Assembly (NCBI RefSeq): GCF_012767755.2
Contig: NZ_AP023189.1
Location: 6,704,501 to 6,768,500 of the forward strand
Reading direction: 5' to 3'
DNA from: Pseudomonas tohonis
GTDB taxonomy: Bacteria; Pseudomonadota; Gammaproteobacteria; Pseudomonadales; Pseudomonadaceae
Length of the DNA: 64,000 bases
Below are positions 1 to 7,760 of the stretch, one piece after another; the stretch's first letter is position 1; each line of letters begins with the position of its first letter. Position numbers and translations under genes: made by a program. The notes under the pieces were generated by a model that worked only from the letters and a program-made list of their open reading frames with translations, ran no database searches and was not told the origin of the DNA.

Positions 1-282
1 GCCTCCTTGGATGCCCTGCGCGAATGCGTGGTGGCCGGGCTCGGCCTGGGCCTGCTGCCCCGCCACGCGGTCAGCCTGGAGCTGGCCACCGGCGTGCTGC
101 GCGAGCTGCCGGTGGAGGAGTTGCCCCTCTACCGCAGCTGGTGCGTGGTCCACGCCAAGGGCAAGCGGCTGTCACCGGTCGCCCAGGCGTTGATGGCCTT
201 TATCCGCGAAGAACGCGCCCAGATCAGCACGCTTTCCCAGAGGTTCGACGGCGCTCTGCCGTTGACGACAACAGGTAGTTGA
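1..282 (+). CDS. LysR-family regulator, C-terminal end (partial)
   Basis: The reading frame is open from the first base of the window and ends with TGA at 280-282, so only the last 93 codons are present. The run VVAGLGLGLLPRHAV followed by a short strand and a final helix (QALMAFIREE) is the usual end of the LysR substrate-binding domain, the part that senses a small effector. The DNA-binding domain is outside the window, so target and effector cannot be told. In PAO1 as I remember it, the LysR gene pycR sits just before the RpiR/zwf pair, so this may be pycR, with the genes at 0.2-5 kb inserted between. Its last 59 bases overlap the end of the convergent small gene at 224-448. Confidence 0.75.
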   Translation, partial: ASLDALRECVVAGLGLGLLPRHAVSLELATGVLRELPVEELPLYRSWCVVHAKGKRLSPVAQALMAFIREERAQISTLSQRFDGALPLTTTGS

Positions 283-448
283 TCGCGATCAGGTCGGGGT
301 AGCCATCCAGATCCGCCAGCAGGCGGCGCTGTTCGGCACGCTCCTCGATGGCGCGGCGGAACTGCATCCGGCGCTGGTCTTCGAGCTTGCGCCGGGTCTT
401 GCTGTCGATGGCCGGCTCGTCAAAACGCTGTGCATGGTGTCGAGGCAT
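224..448 (-). CDS. Small PA3496-like protein, 74 aa
   Basis: This is a 74-residue, very basic and glutamate-rich protein beginning MPRHHAQRFD. A central segment (TRRKLEDQRRMQFRRAIEE) should form a charged helix, followed by a short hydrophobic patch (YPDLIAINYLL). The pattern resembles the short pseudomonad family named after PA3496, described as a putative envelope integrity protein; I name it from memory and the role is not established. The ATG at 448 was chosen because the family-like sequence begins there; the same frame is open further upstream, but that part looks like antisense shadow. It converges on and overlaps the LysR gene end. Confidence 0.6.
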   Translation of the reverse strand: MPRHHAQRFDEPAIDSKTRRKLEDQRRMQFRRAIEERAEQRRLLADLDGYPDLIAINYLLSSTAERRRTSGKAC

Positions 449-560
449 GTCAGGTCTCCCAGGACGAAGTGCGGGGAGCACCAGCATCGGCCAGCGGCAT
501 GACGCTTTGAGGACAGGGTCGTGAAACTCCGATGACCGTCCTGCGACAGCCACCGGCCGT

Positions 561-1850
561 TCAGAGCAGGGCGTCGAGCAGGCGGTACCAGGCGATCCCC
601 GCGCCCAGGTAGAGGCGCTGCAGGCCGTGCAGGGGGATGCGCCGCACCGGCGTGATCGGGAAGGGGAAGTCCCCGCCCTGCCCCGCCAGGCGCGCCGCCA
701 TGTGCCGCCCCAGGCAGGTGGCCAGGGCGATGCCGCGACCGTTGTAGCCCAGCAGCATCGACAGCCCCGGCGCCGGTTCGTGGACATGGGGCAGGAAGTC
801 CTGGGTCAGCGCCACGCGCCCGCTCCAGCGGTATTCGATGGGCACCCCGGCGAGCTGCGGGAAGAGCCCGGTGAGCGAGCGCTCCAGATGCGCCCAGTCG
901 GCGGCCTCACGCGGCTCCGGGAAGGGCCCGCGCCCGCCCAGCAGGAGCCGCCCCTGGGCGTCCTGCTTGAAATACAGCAGCAGGCGCCGCGCATCCGAAC
1001 AGACCTCGCCGCCCGGCAGCACGCTGTGGCGCAGGTGCGCCGGCAACGGCTGGGTGGCGACGATGAAGCTGTTGGCGGCGATCAGCGTCTGCCGCAGGCC
1101 GGGCCAGAGGTCATCGGTGTAGCCGTTGCCTGCCAGCAGCACGCGCTCGGCGCTGATGCTCGCGCCACGGGCTGTGGATAACTGCCAGCGCGACCCTTCG
1201 CGGCGCAGCCCGGTGACCCGGCTGTGGCCATGGATCGCCGCGCCCCGCTGCACCGCCGCCCGCGCCAGCCCACGGGCGTAGCTCAGGGGCTGGACACTGC
1301 CGGCACGCGGGTCGACCCAGGCACCGAGGTAGTTGACGCTGCCGATGCGCCGGGCGACGGCCGGCTCGTCCAGCAGCTCCACCTCGACGCCGCGCGCGCG
1401 CCACTGCCCGGCGCGCTGCTCCAGGCCGCGCATGGCCACGGTCGAGGCGGCCGGCTGGATCCAGCCCTTGCGGGTGGCGTCGCAATCGATGCCGAGCCGC
1501 TCGATCAGCGCGAACACCTCGTCGGCGGCACCGCCGGCGGCCTGGATCATCGCCTCGCCACGGGCCACGCCGAACTTGGCGATCAGTTGCTCGGGGTCGA
1601 ACTTGAGGCCGGGGATCACCTGCCCGCCGTTGCGCCCGGAGGCGCCCCAGCCGGGTTCGCCGGCGTCCAGCACGCAAACGCCGATGCCCGCCTCGGCCAG
1701 GTGCAGCGCTGCGACCAGCCCGGTGTAGCCGGCACCGACGATGGCGACATCGACCTGCCGGTCTTCCTCCAGCGCCGGCGTGGCGATGCCGGGCGTGGCA
1801 GTGGCGGCCCAGAGCGAGGACGGCAGCGCGGGCGCGAGGGGCGCGTTCAT
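561..1850 (-). CDS. FAD-dependent amine/D-amino-acid oxidoreductase (DAO, PuuB-like)
   Basis: A 429-residue flavoprotein of the DAO superfamily, which oxidises amines or amino acids to imines with FAD. The dinucleotide-binding motif VAIVGAGYTGLVAALHL is at about residues 34-50, and GASGRNGGQ, typical of the PuuB/glycine-oxidase-like branch, follows at about 70. A conserved C-terminal FAD-contact segment, LGYNGRGIALAT, lies near residue 368. The start codon overlaps the stop of the upstream ABC ATPase gene (1847-1850), so it is the last gene of a four-gene operon with an amino-acid-type ABC importer. That context suggests uptake and oxidation of one small amine or amino acid; the substrate cannot be read from sequence. 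Confidence 0.85.
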   Translation of the reverse strand: MNAPLAPALPSSLWAATATPGIATPALEEDRQVDVAIVGAGYTGLVAALHLAEAGIGVCVLDAGEPGWGASGRNGGQVIPGLKFDPEQLIAKFGVARGEAMIQAAGGAADEVFALIERLGIDCDATRKGWIQPAASTVAMRGLEQRAGQWRARGVEVELLDEPAVARRIGSVNYLGAWVDPRAGSVQPLSYARGLARAAVQRGAAIHGHSRVTGLRREGSRWQLSTARGASISAERVLLAGNGYTDDLWPGLRQTLIAANSFIVATQPLPAHLRHSVLPGGEVCSDARRLLLYFKQDAQGRLLLGGRGPFPEPREAADWAHLERSLTGLFPQLAGVPIEYRWSGRVALTQDFLPHVHEPAPGLSMLLGYNGRGIALATCLGRHMAARLAGQGGDFPFPITPVRRIPLHGLQRLYLGAGIAWYRLLDALL

Positions 1851-2590
1851 GCCGGCACCTCGCCGCTGTTCAGCAGGCGCTTGAGGAAGTCCTGGGTGCG
1901 CGGGTGGCTCGGCGCGCTCAGCACCTCGCGGGCCGGGCCCTGTTCGACGATGCGACCGCTGTGGAGGAAGCAGACCTTGTCAGCCACATCGCGGGCGAAG
2001 CCCATCTCGTGGGTGACCACGATCATGGTCATGCCTTCGTCGGCGAGGCGCCGCATCACCGCCAGCACCTCGCCCACCAGCTCGGGGTCCAGGGCGGACG
2101 TGGGCTCGTCGAAGAGGATCGCCCTGGGCTTCATCGCCAGGGCGCGGGCGATGGCCACGCGCTGTTGCTGGCCGCCGGAGAGCTCGTCCGGGTAGGCGTT
2201 CATGCGATGCGCGAGGCCGACCTTCTCCAGCAGCGCCTCGGCCTGGCGGCGGGCTTCGCGGGGGTCTTCCTTCTTCACGTAGACCGGCCCCTCCATCACG
2301 TTTTCCACAGCCGTGCGATGGGGGAACAGGTTGAAGCGCTGGAACACCATGGCCACCTGGGTGCGGATCTCATGGATGCTGTCGTGGTGGCGGTTCACCG
2401 GCTGGCCGCTGACCAGGATCTCGCCCCGGTCGTGGGTCTCCAGGCCGTTGATGCACCGCAGCAGGGTGGACTTGCCGGAGCCCGAGGGGCCGATCAGGCA
2501 GACCACCTCGCCACTCTCGATGCTCAGGTCGATGCCTTCGAGCACCGCCAGGCTGCCGAAGCTCTTGTGCAGCTGCTTGATCTCGATCAT
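1847..2590 (-). CDS. Polar amino-acid ABC transporter ATPase
   Basis: A 247-residue ATPase that powers import at the inner membrane. Every nucleotide-binding motif is present: Walker A GPSGSGKST near residue 34, Q-loop FQRFNLFPH, signature LSGGQQQR, Walker B AILFDEPTSALDP and the switch histidine in VVTHEMGFA. Length and the HisP/GlnQ-like sequence place it with polar amino-acid importers. It starts at 2590, where ATG overlaps the permease stop by 4 bp (ATGA), and its own stop overlaps the oxidoreductase start the same way, so translation of the three genes is probably coupled. Confidence 0.92.
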   Translation of the reverse strand: MIEIKQLHKSFGSLAVLEGIDLSIESGEVVCLIGPSGSGKSTLLRCINGLETHDRGEILVSGQPVNRHHDSIHEIRTQVAMVFQRFNLFPHRTAVENVMEGPVYVKKEDPREARRQAEALLEKVGLAHRMNAYPDELSGGQQQRVAIARALAMKPRAILFDEPTSALDPELVGEVLAVMRRLADEGMTMIVVTHEMGFARDVADKVCFLHSGRIVEQGPAREVLSAPSHPRTQDFLKRLLNSGEVPA

Positions 2591-3243
2591 GCCTTGCTCC
2601 TCTTGCCGATTCGGGCTTCCAGCCGGCGCAGGCCGTAGGACAGCGGCAGGCTCAGCGCCAGGTAGAGCAGCGCCACCAGGGTGTAGACGGTCATGTTCTC
2701 GAAGGTCGAGGAGGCGATCAGCTGGCCGGCGCGGGTCATCTCGGCCACGGTGATGGTGGAGACCAGCGAGGAGTCCTTGAGCATCATCACCAGGGTGTTG
2801 CCGTAGGGCGGCAGGGCGATGCGGAAGGCCTGGGGCAGCACCACCCGGCGCATCACCATGGCACCGCGCATGCCGAGGGACTCGGCCGCCTCGATCTGCC
2901 CCTGGTGGATGGCCTGGATGCCGGCGCGGAAATTCTCCGCCTGGTAGGCCGAATAGGCGATGCCCAGGCCGATGACGCCGGCCTGGAAGGCGCTGAGCTG
3001 GATACCGAAATCCGGCAGCACGAAATAGATGTAGAAGAGCTGCACGATGATCGGCAGGCCACGGATGACGTTGACCACGCCGATGGCGAACAGCGAGATG
3101 GCGCGGACCTTCGACACCATCATCAGGGCGAAGACCAGGCCGATGATGGAACTGAGCAGGAAGGACCCGGCCGTGACCTGCACGGTGATCACCGCCCCTT
3201 TCAAGAGAATGGGGAGGAAGTCCAGAGCGTTCTGGAGAAACAT
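2587..3243 (-). CDS. Amino-acid ABC transporter permease (HisM/GlnP family)
   Basis: A 218-residue inner-membrane protein with about five hydrophobic segments. The cytoplasmic loop EAAESLGMRGAMVMRRVVLPQAFRIALPP is positioned as the EAA loop that docks on the ATPase, at about residues 138-166 (given here only to locate it). The first segment (LLKGAVITVQVTAGSFLLS) is the typical start of HisM/GlnP-type permeases. Only one permease gene is present, so the transporter is probably a homodimer. It lies between the binding-protein gene (61 bp upstream) and the ATPase gene (4-bp overlap). Confidence 0.9.
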   Translation of the reverse strand: MFLQNALDFLPILLKGAVITVQVTAGSFLLSSIIGLVFALMMVSKVRAISLFAIGVVNVIRGLPIIVQLFYIYFVLPDFGIQLSAFQAGVIGLGIAYSAYQAENFRAGIQAIHQGQIEAAESLGMRGAMVMRRVVLPQAFRIALPPYGNTLVMMLKDSSLVSTITVAEMTRAGQLIASSTFENMTVYTLVALLYLALSLPLSYGLRRLEARIGKRSKA

Positions 3244-3304
3244 GGAGGCTACCCGTGGATGGGTTCAGGGAAAGGCCCGCCACGCCGGCGGGCCGCGAGC
3301 GCGG

Positions 3305-4063
3305 TCAGTCGAGCTTCCACTTCGCGATGATGCGGTCCAGCGAGCCATCGGCCTTGATCGCGGCGATGCCCCTGTTGACCCGTTCCAGGGTCGCGGCATC
3401 GCCCTTGCGCACGATCAGGCAGACATCACCCATGATCACCGGCTGGTAGCCCTGCACCAGGCGCACCTTGTCCTGGGTGCCCTGGGCCAGCTGGTAGGCG
3501 AGGATCGGGCGGTCGGCGAAGCCGGCCTTGATCCGCCCCAGCGCCAGGTCGCGCATCAGGTCGGCGATGGAGTCGTAGCCGCGCACTTCCTTGAAGATGC
3601 CGCGCTTGTTCAGCTCGTCGATGAACACGGTGCCGACCTGGGCGCCCACCACCTCGCCCGAGAGGTCCTCCATGCGCGTGTAGGCGGTGGCGTCGTCGGC
3701 CCGGACGATCAGGCCCTCGCCGTAGCTGAACACCGGGTCGGAGTACTGCACCACCTTCTCCCGCGCGGGGGTGCGCAGCATGGCGGCGGAGATGACGTCG
3801 ATCTTGTTCGCCGTCAGCGAGGGGATCAGGGCGGCGAAGGTGGTCTGCTGGATCTGAACCTCGAAGCCGCCGGCCTTGGCCACGGCCTGGGCGGCATCGA
3901 CCATCATCCCCTGGATGCTCTGGCTCTTGACGTCGAGGAAGGTGAAGGGCACGCCGGTGGCGGTGGCGCCGACCCGGTAGCTCTCGGCGCTGGCGGCCAA
4001 GGACGTGGCGAGGCCGGCGACCAATGCGCAGGCGCAGGTGAGGGCACGAAGGCGAGGAGGCAT
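3305..4063 (-). CDS. Periplasmic amino-acid-binding protein of the ABC importer
   Basis: A 252-residue solute-binding protein of family 3 (SBP_bac_3). It begins with a signal peptide (basic start, then ALTCACALVAGLATSLAASA, cleaved near residue 26). The mature part shows family features such as YRVGATATGVPFTF at the start, IDVISAAMLRTPAREK in the first lobe and a C-terminal LDRIIAKWKLD. It should capture the substrate in the periplasm for the permease and ATPase encoded downstream. As first gene of the operon it faces the IclR gene across a 172-bp gap that contains a palindromic site, so the IclR protein is the likely controller. Confidence 0.88.
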   Translation of the reverse strand: MPPRLRALTCACALVAGLATSLAASAESYRVGATATGVPFTFLDVKSQSIQGMMVDAAQAVAKAGGFEVQIQQTTFAALIPSLTANKIDVISAAMLRTPAREKVVQYSDPVFSYGEGLIVRADDATAYTRMEDLSGEVVGAQVGTVFIDELNKRGIFKEVRGYDSIADLMRDLALGRIKAGFADRPILAYQLAQGTQDKVRLVQGYQPVIMGDVCLIVRKGDAATLERVNRGIAAIKADGSLDRIIAKWKLD

Positions 4064-4189
4064 GGCGAATCTCCCATTGGACGCTGTTTATTGTCGTTGT
4101 GCGCTATGGATGGCCTCGGCTGTATCGGCAGGAGGCGTTTTCTCGACTATAAACAATTTACAAGAATCGTAAAGAGATTTATAAATATC

Positions 4190-4203
4190 GAATATCGATA
4201 TTC
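4190..4203. promoter_or_regulatory. Perfect 14-bp palindrome, candidate IclR operator
   Basis: GAATATCGATATTC is a perfect palindrome in an AT-rich gap between the divergent binding-protein and IclR genes, 32 bp before the IclR start codon. An overlapping partial copy of the half-site (AAATATCGAATATCG) lies directly before it. IclR proteins often bind such palindromes next to their own gene. The assignment is by position and symmetry only. Confidence 0.55.
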
Positions 4204-4235
4204 AAAGCAGCAGAAACCCGCTGAAAGGACGCGAC

Positions 4236-5012
4236 ATGAGCGATAACAACAATTCACTGTTCAACCAGTCGCTGGAGAAAGGCCTGGCCGTGCTGCGCGC
4301 CTTCAACGCCCGGCAACGCACCATGAACCTGGCCGAGGTGGCCGAGGCGGCGGGTATCAACAAGAGTTCGGCGCAACGCATGATCCACACCCTCGAGGAG
4401 CTCGGCTACGTGCGCAAGCACCCGCAGACCAAGCGCTTCCAGCTCACGCCCAGGGTGATGGAGATCGGCTACAACTACCTGGCCGCCGACACTCTGGTGG
4501 ACGTGGCCAACCCCTTCCTCGCCGAACTGGCGCAGATCACCGGGGAAACCACCAACCTCACCGAGCCCGACGGCCTGGAGATGGTCTACGTGGCGCGCTT
4601 CGTGGCACCCAAGTTCATCCCCATCCACATGCCCATCGGCAGCCGCATCCCCATGTACTGCACCGGCTCCGGCCGCGCCTACCTGAGCGCCCTGGACGAT
4701 GACGAAGTGCACGCGGTACTGGCGGCCAGCGAGCTGAAGCGCCACACGCAGCAGACCCTGACCGGCCCGGAGGAAATCTTCGCGCAGATCGAGGCGACCC
4801 GGCGCAAGGGCTATGCGATCAACAACGAGGAACTGTTCCTCGGCGACATGACCATCGCCGCGCCCATCCTCGGCAGCCAGGGCCAGCCGGTGGCCGCCGT
4901 GCACGTGGTGGCGCCGACCAGCCGCTGGAGCATGGAGGAGGCGGAACGCAAGCTGGCGCCTGCGGTGATCGAGTGCGCGCGGGCGATCCGCACCTCGATC
5001 AGGACCCTCTGA
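4236..5012 (+). CDS. IclR-family transcriptional regulator
   Basis: A 258-residue regulator. The N-terminal winged helix-turn-helix covers about residues 10-70 (SLEKGLAVLRAF, then MNLAEVAEAAGINKSSAQRMIHTLEELG). The C-terminal effector domain has the IclR features MPIGSRIPMYCTGSGRAYLS and AAPILGSQGQPVAAVHVV. An SD-like GAAAGGA precedes the ATG at 4236. It is divergent from the ABC/oxidoreductase operon, and the palindrome in the shared upstream region supports control of that operon and of itself. The effector is probably the imported compound or its product. Confidence 0.9.
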   Translation: MSDNNNSLFNQSLEKGLAVLRAFNARQRTMNLAEVAEAAGINKSSAQRMIHTLEELGYVRKHPQTKRFQLTPRVMEIGYNYLAADTLVDVANPFLAELAQITGETTNLTEPDGLEMVYVARFVAPKFIPIHMPIGSRIPMYCTGSGRAYLSALDDDEVHAVLAASELKRHTQQTLTGPEEIFAQIEATRRKGYAINNEELFLGDMTIAAPILGSQGQPVAAVHVVAPTSRWSMEEAERKLAPAVIECARAIRTSIRTL

Positions 5013-5045
5013 GCGCCGCGCGGCGCCCGGGCCGTGGGCGGTCGA

Positions 5046-5912
5046 TCAGTCTTCCATCGCCTTGATCGACTTGGGCGACAGGCGCAGGCTGCGCAAGCTG
5101 CGCTTCACGCTCTTGAGGTGGTTGACCAGGCTCGGACCACGGGCCATGGCGACGCCCATCGCCAGCACGTCGATCACCACCAGGTGGGCGATGCGCGAGG
5201 TCAGCGGGGTGTAGATCTCGGTGTCTTCCTGCACGTCGATGGCCAGGTTCACCGTGGCCAGGTCCGCCAGCGGCGTCTGGCTCGGGCACAGGGTGATCAG
5301 CGTGGCGCCGGCCTCGCGCACCAGGTTGGCGGTGATCAGCAGGTCCTTGGAGCGGCCCGACTGGGAAATGCAGATGGCCACGTCGGTGGGCTTGAGCGTC
5401 ACCGCCGACATCGCCTGCATGTGCGGGTCGGAATAGGCGGCGGCGGTCAGCAGCAGGCGGAAGAACTTGTGCTGGGCATCGGCCGCCACCGCACCGGAGG
5501 CACCGAAGCCGTAGAACTCCACGCGCTGGGCCTGGGCGCAGGCGGCGATGGCGCGTTGCAGGGCCTGGGGGTCGAGCTTCTCGCGCACGTCCATCAGGGT
5601 GTGCAGCGTGGTGTCGAAAATCTTCAGGCTGAAGTCGGCGACCGAGTCGTCCTCGTGGATCGCGAACTGGCCGAAGCTCGCGCCGGCAGCGAGGCTCTGC
5701 GCCAGTTTCAACTTGAGGTCCTGGAAGCCGCCGCAGCCGATGGCGCGGCAGAAACGCACGATGGTGGGTTCGCTGACGCCGACGCTCTGCGCGAGGTCCG
5801 CCATGGAGCTGTGCATGACTGCGGCGGGATCGAGCAGGACGTGGTCGGCGACCTTCAGTTCCGACTTGCGCAGCAGGTGGCGCGACTGGGCGATGTGTTG
5901 CAGCAGATTCAC
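5046..5912 (-). CDS. RpiR-family regulator, HexR-like
   Basis: A 288-residue regulator with an N-terminal RpiR helix-turn-helix (MADLAQSVGVSEPTIVRFCRAIG, about residues 36-58, quoted only in part by families) and a C-terminal SIS sugar-phosphate isomerase fold (VEFYGFGASGAVAADAQHK; CISQSGRSKDLL). In HexR the SIS domain binds KDPG and releases DNA. Here the gene is divergent from zwf, and a palindrome of the HexR type sits in the zwf leader. In PAO1 the gene next to hexR proper is followed by zwf-pgl-edaA, but here pgl and edaA are absent, which fits instead the second RpiR/zwf pair (about PA5438-PA5439). It is therefore called HexR-like and not hexR. Confidence 0.85.
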   Translation of the reverse strand: MNLLQHIAQSRHLLRKSELKVADHVLLDPAAVMHSSMADLAQSVGVSEPTIVRFCRAIGCGGFQDLKLKLAQSLAAGASFGQFAIHEDDSVADFSLKIFDTTLHTLMDVREKLDPQALQRAIAACAQAQRVEFYGFGASGAVAADAQHKFFRLLLTAAAYSDPHMQAMSAVTLKPTDVAICISQSGRSKDLLITANLVREAGATLITLCPSQTPLADLATVNLAIDVQEDTEIYTPLTSRIAHLVVIDVLAMGVAMARGPSLVNHLKSVKRSLRSLRLSPKSIKAMED

Positions 5913-6009
5913 AGGGCAGGCTCTTCGAAGTGGGGGATACGCCTCACGGCTCGATCAACGCGTGGGGACAACTCGGTTATGATCGACGGCCGTCGGGCTG
6001 TAGTGACCT

Positions 6010-6024
6010 TGTAGTTATACTACA
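6010..6024. promoter_or_regulatory. HexR-type operator in the zwf leader
   Basis: TGTAGT-TAT-ACTACA is a perfect inverted repeat (6-bp arms, 3-bp spacer), 43 bp before the zwf start codon. It fits the published gammaproteobacterial HexR motif of the form TGTARTWWWAYTACA. Its position in the gap between the rpiR-type gene and zwf makes it a strong candidate for repression of zwf and perhaps autoregulation. Confidence 0.75.
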
Positions 6025-6067
6025 TGACCCGCTTTTCCGCCCAGGTAAACCACGCAGGAGTGCACCC

Positions 6068-7507
6068 TTGACCCAGCCCTGTGACATGTTGGTCTTCGGC
6101 GGTACCGGCGACCTCGCCCTGCACAAGCTGCTCCCGGCGCTCTACCACCTGCATCGCGACGGGCGCCTGCATCCGCAGCTGCGCATCCTCGCCATCGCCC
6201 GCAATCCCCTCGACGTCCAGCAGTACCGGGCCCTCGCCGAGCGTCACTGCCGCGCCCAGGTGGCCCGCGCCGACTTCACCAACGAGGCCTGGGCGGGGTT
6301 CGCCGCGCGGCTCGACTACTTCGTCATGGACGTCTCCCAGAGCGCCGATTTCGGCCGCCTGGCCCGCCACCTGGGGCCGGGCGAGGATCGTGGCCGCGTC
6401 TACTACCTGGCCATCGCCCCGCGGCTGTTCGAGGACATCGCCCGGCACCTGCAGATCGCCGGCCTCGCCGGGCCCCAGGCGCGCATCGTGCTGGAGAAGC
6501 CCATCGGCCACTCCCTGGAATCGGCCCTGGCGATCAACGCCGCCATCGGCGCGGTGTTCGACGAGCGCCAGGTGTTCCGCATCGACCACTACCTGGGCAA
6601 GGAGACGGTACAGAACCTCATGGCCCTGCGCTTCGCCAACGCCCTGTTCGAGCCGGTGTGGCGCGCCGGGCACATCGACCATGTGCAGATCAGCGTGTGC
6701 GAGACCCTGGGCGTGGAGAACCGTGGCAGCTACTACGACCACGCCGGCGCCATGCGCGACATGGTGCAGAACCACCTGCTGCAGCTGCTCTGCCTGGTAG
6801 CCATGGAGGCGCCGGTGCGCTTCGACGCCGACGCGGTGCGCACCGAGAAGGTGAAGATCCTCGAGGCCCTCAAGCCCATCTCCGGGCTCGACGTGCAGGA
6901 CAAGACCGTGCGCGGCCAGTACGGCGCCGGCAAGATCGGCGGCCAGGAAGTGCCCGCCTACTACTTCGAGAAGAACGTCGACAACGACAGCGACACCGAG
7001 ACCTTCGTCGCCGTGCAGGCGGAGATCGACAACTGGCGCTGGGCCGGCGTGCCCTTCTACCTGCGCACCGGCAAGCGCCTGGCGCGCAAGTACTCGGAGA
7101 TCGTCATCCAGTTCAAGCCGGTGCCGCACCGCCTGTTCAACGGCGGCGAGGCCAACCGCCTGCTGATCCGCCTGCAGCCCGAGGAGCGCATCAGCCTGCA
7201 ACTGATGGCCAAGAACCCCGGCAAGGGTATGCGCCTGGAGCCGGTGGAACTGGACCTGAACCTGGCCCAGGCCTTCAGCCAGCGCCGCTGGGACGCCTAC
7301 GAGCGCCTGCTGCTGGACGTGATCGAGGGCGACTCGACGCTGTTCATGCGCCGCGACGAGGTGGAGGCCGCCTGGCGCTGGGTCGACCCGATCCTCGAAG
7401 GCTGGCACGAGTACTACCAGAGCCCACGCAGCTACCCCGCCGGCTCCACCGGCCCCGAGCAGGCCCACAGCCTGCTGGAGCTGCAGGGGCGGGAGTGGAA
7501 TGACTGA
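6068..7507 (+). CDS. zwf: Glucose-6-phosphate 1-dehydrogenase
   Basis: Converts glucose 6-phosphate to 6-phosphogluconolactone with NAD(P)+, the entry to the Entner-Doudoroff and pentose phosphate routes. The dinucleotide motif GGTGDLALHKLLPALY is at about residue 10, and the active-site segment RIDHYLGKE near residue 172. The frame is open further upstream, but the TTG at 6068 has a good SD (CAGGAG, 7 nt away) and gives a 479-residue protein, the normal family length. An upstream start would swallow the operator and the promoter. No pgl or eda gene follows, so this is probably the paralogue that is not in the main glucose operon. Confidence 0.9.
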   Translation: MTQPCDMLVFGGTGDLALHKLLPALYHLHRDGRLHPQLRILAIARNPLDVQQYRALAERHCRAQVARADFTNEAWAGFAARLDYFVMDVSQSADFGRLARHLGPGEDRGRVYYLAIAPRLFEDIARHLQIAGLAGPQARIVLEKPIGHSLESALAINAAIGAVFDERQVFRIDHYLGKETVQNLMALRFANALFEPVWRAGHIDHVQISVCETLGVENRGSYYDHAGAMRDMVQNHLLQLLCLVAMEAPVRFDADAVRTEKVKILEALKPISGLDVQDKTVRGQYGAGKIGGQEVPAYYFEKNVDNDSDTETFVAVQAEIDNWRWAGVPFYLRTGKRLARKYSEIVIQFKPVPHRLFNGGEANRLLIRLQPEERISLQLMAKNPGKGMRLEPVELDLNLAQAFSQRRWDAYERLLLDVIEGDSTLFMRRDEVEAAWRWVDPILEGWHEYYQSPRSYPAGSTGPEQAHSLLELQGREWND

Positions 7508-7552
7508 AACGAATGGAGCCGCCTCCAAGAGAGTGGTGGCGGGAGGAAGAGC

Positions 7553-7570
7553 GGGCGAATGAATTCGCCC
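7553..7570. repeat. REP-type palindrome after zwf
   Basis: GGGCGAATGAATTCGCCC is an inverted repeat with 8-bp arms around GA, followed by CTACA. The core GCGAATGAATTCGC recurs at 16323, four times in the 204-bp array (43035, 43239, 43443, 43647) and at 43893. A degenerate copy lies at about 7670-7680. The rest of the 7508-7760 gap also holds a segment at 7610-7660 (GGTTGGCGCCGAGCGCAGCG and following) of the dispersed AGCGCAGCGAAACCCA type; no gene is seen there. Confidence 0.75.
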
Positions 7571-7760
7571 CTACAAAAGCGCGGCCGCCCCACCAAGGCA
7601 CCGAAGCCCCGTAGGTTGGCGCCGAGCGCAGCGAGGCCCAACGCAGCGAAATCCATCCCTTCGAGAACGAATTCGCCCCGCACCAGCATTGCTCCAGCGC
7701 AATACCCACCGAAGGCGGCTTGCCTAGAATCCGCGATTTTTCGCGCAACGAGCCCCGCCC

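Noticed and set aside
1847..3283. One 478-codon frame covering ATPase and permease region
   Set aside because: The upstream part is the permease gene read in a wrong frame. The ATPase starts at 2590, and the permease reads in its own frame to 3243.
5930..6067. Upstream extension of zwf
   Set aside because: It would include the HexR-type operator and promoter and give an N-terminus unlike the family. TTG at 6068 has a good SD.
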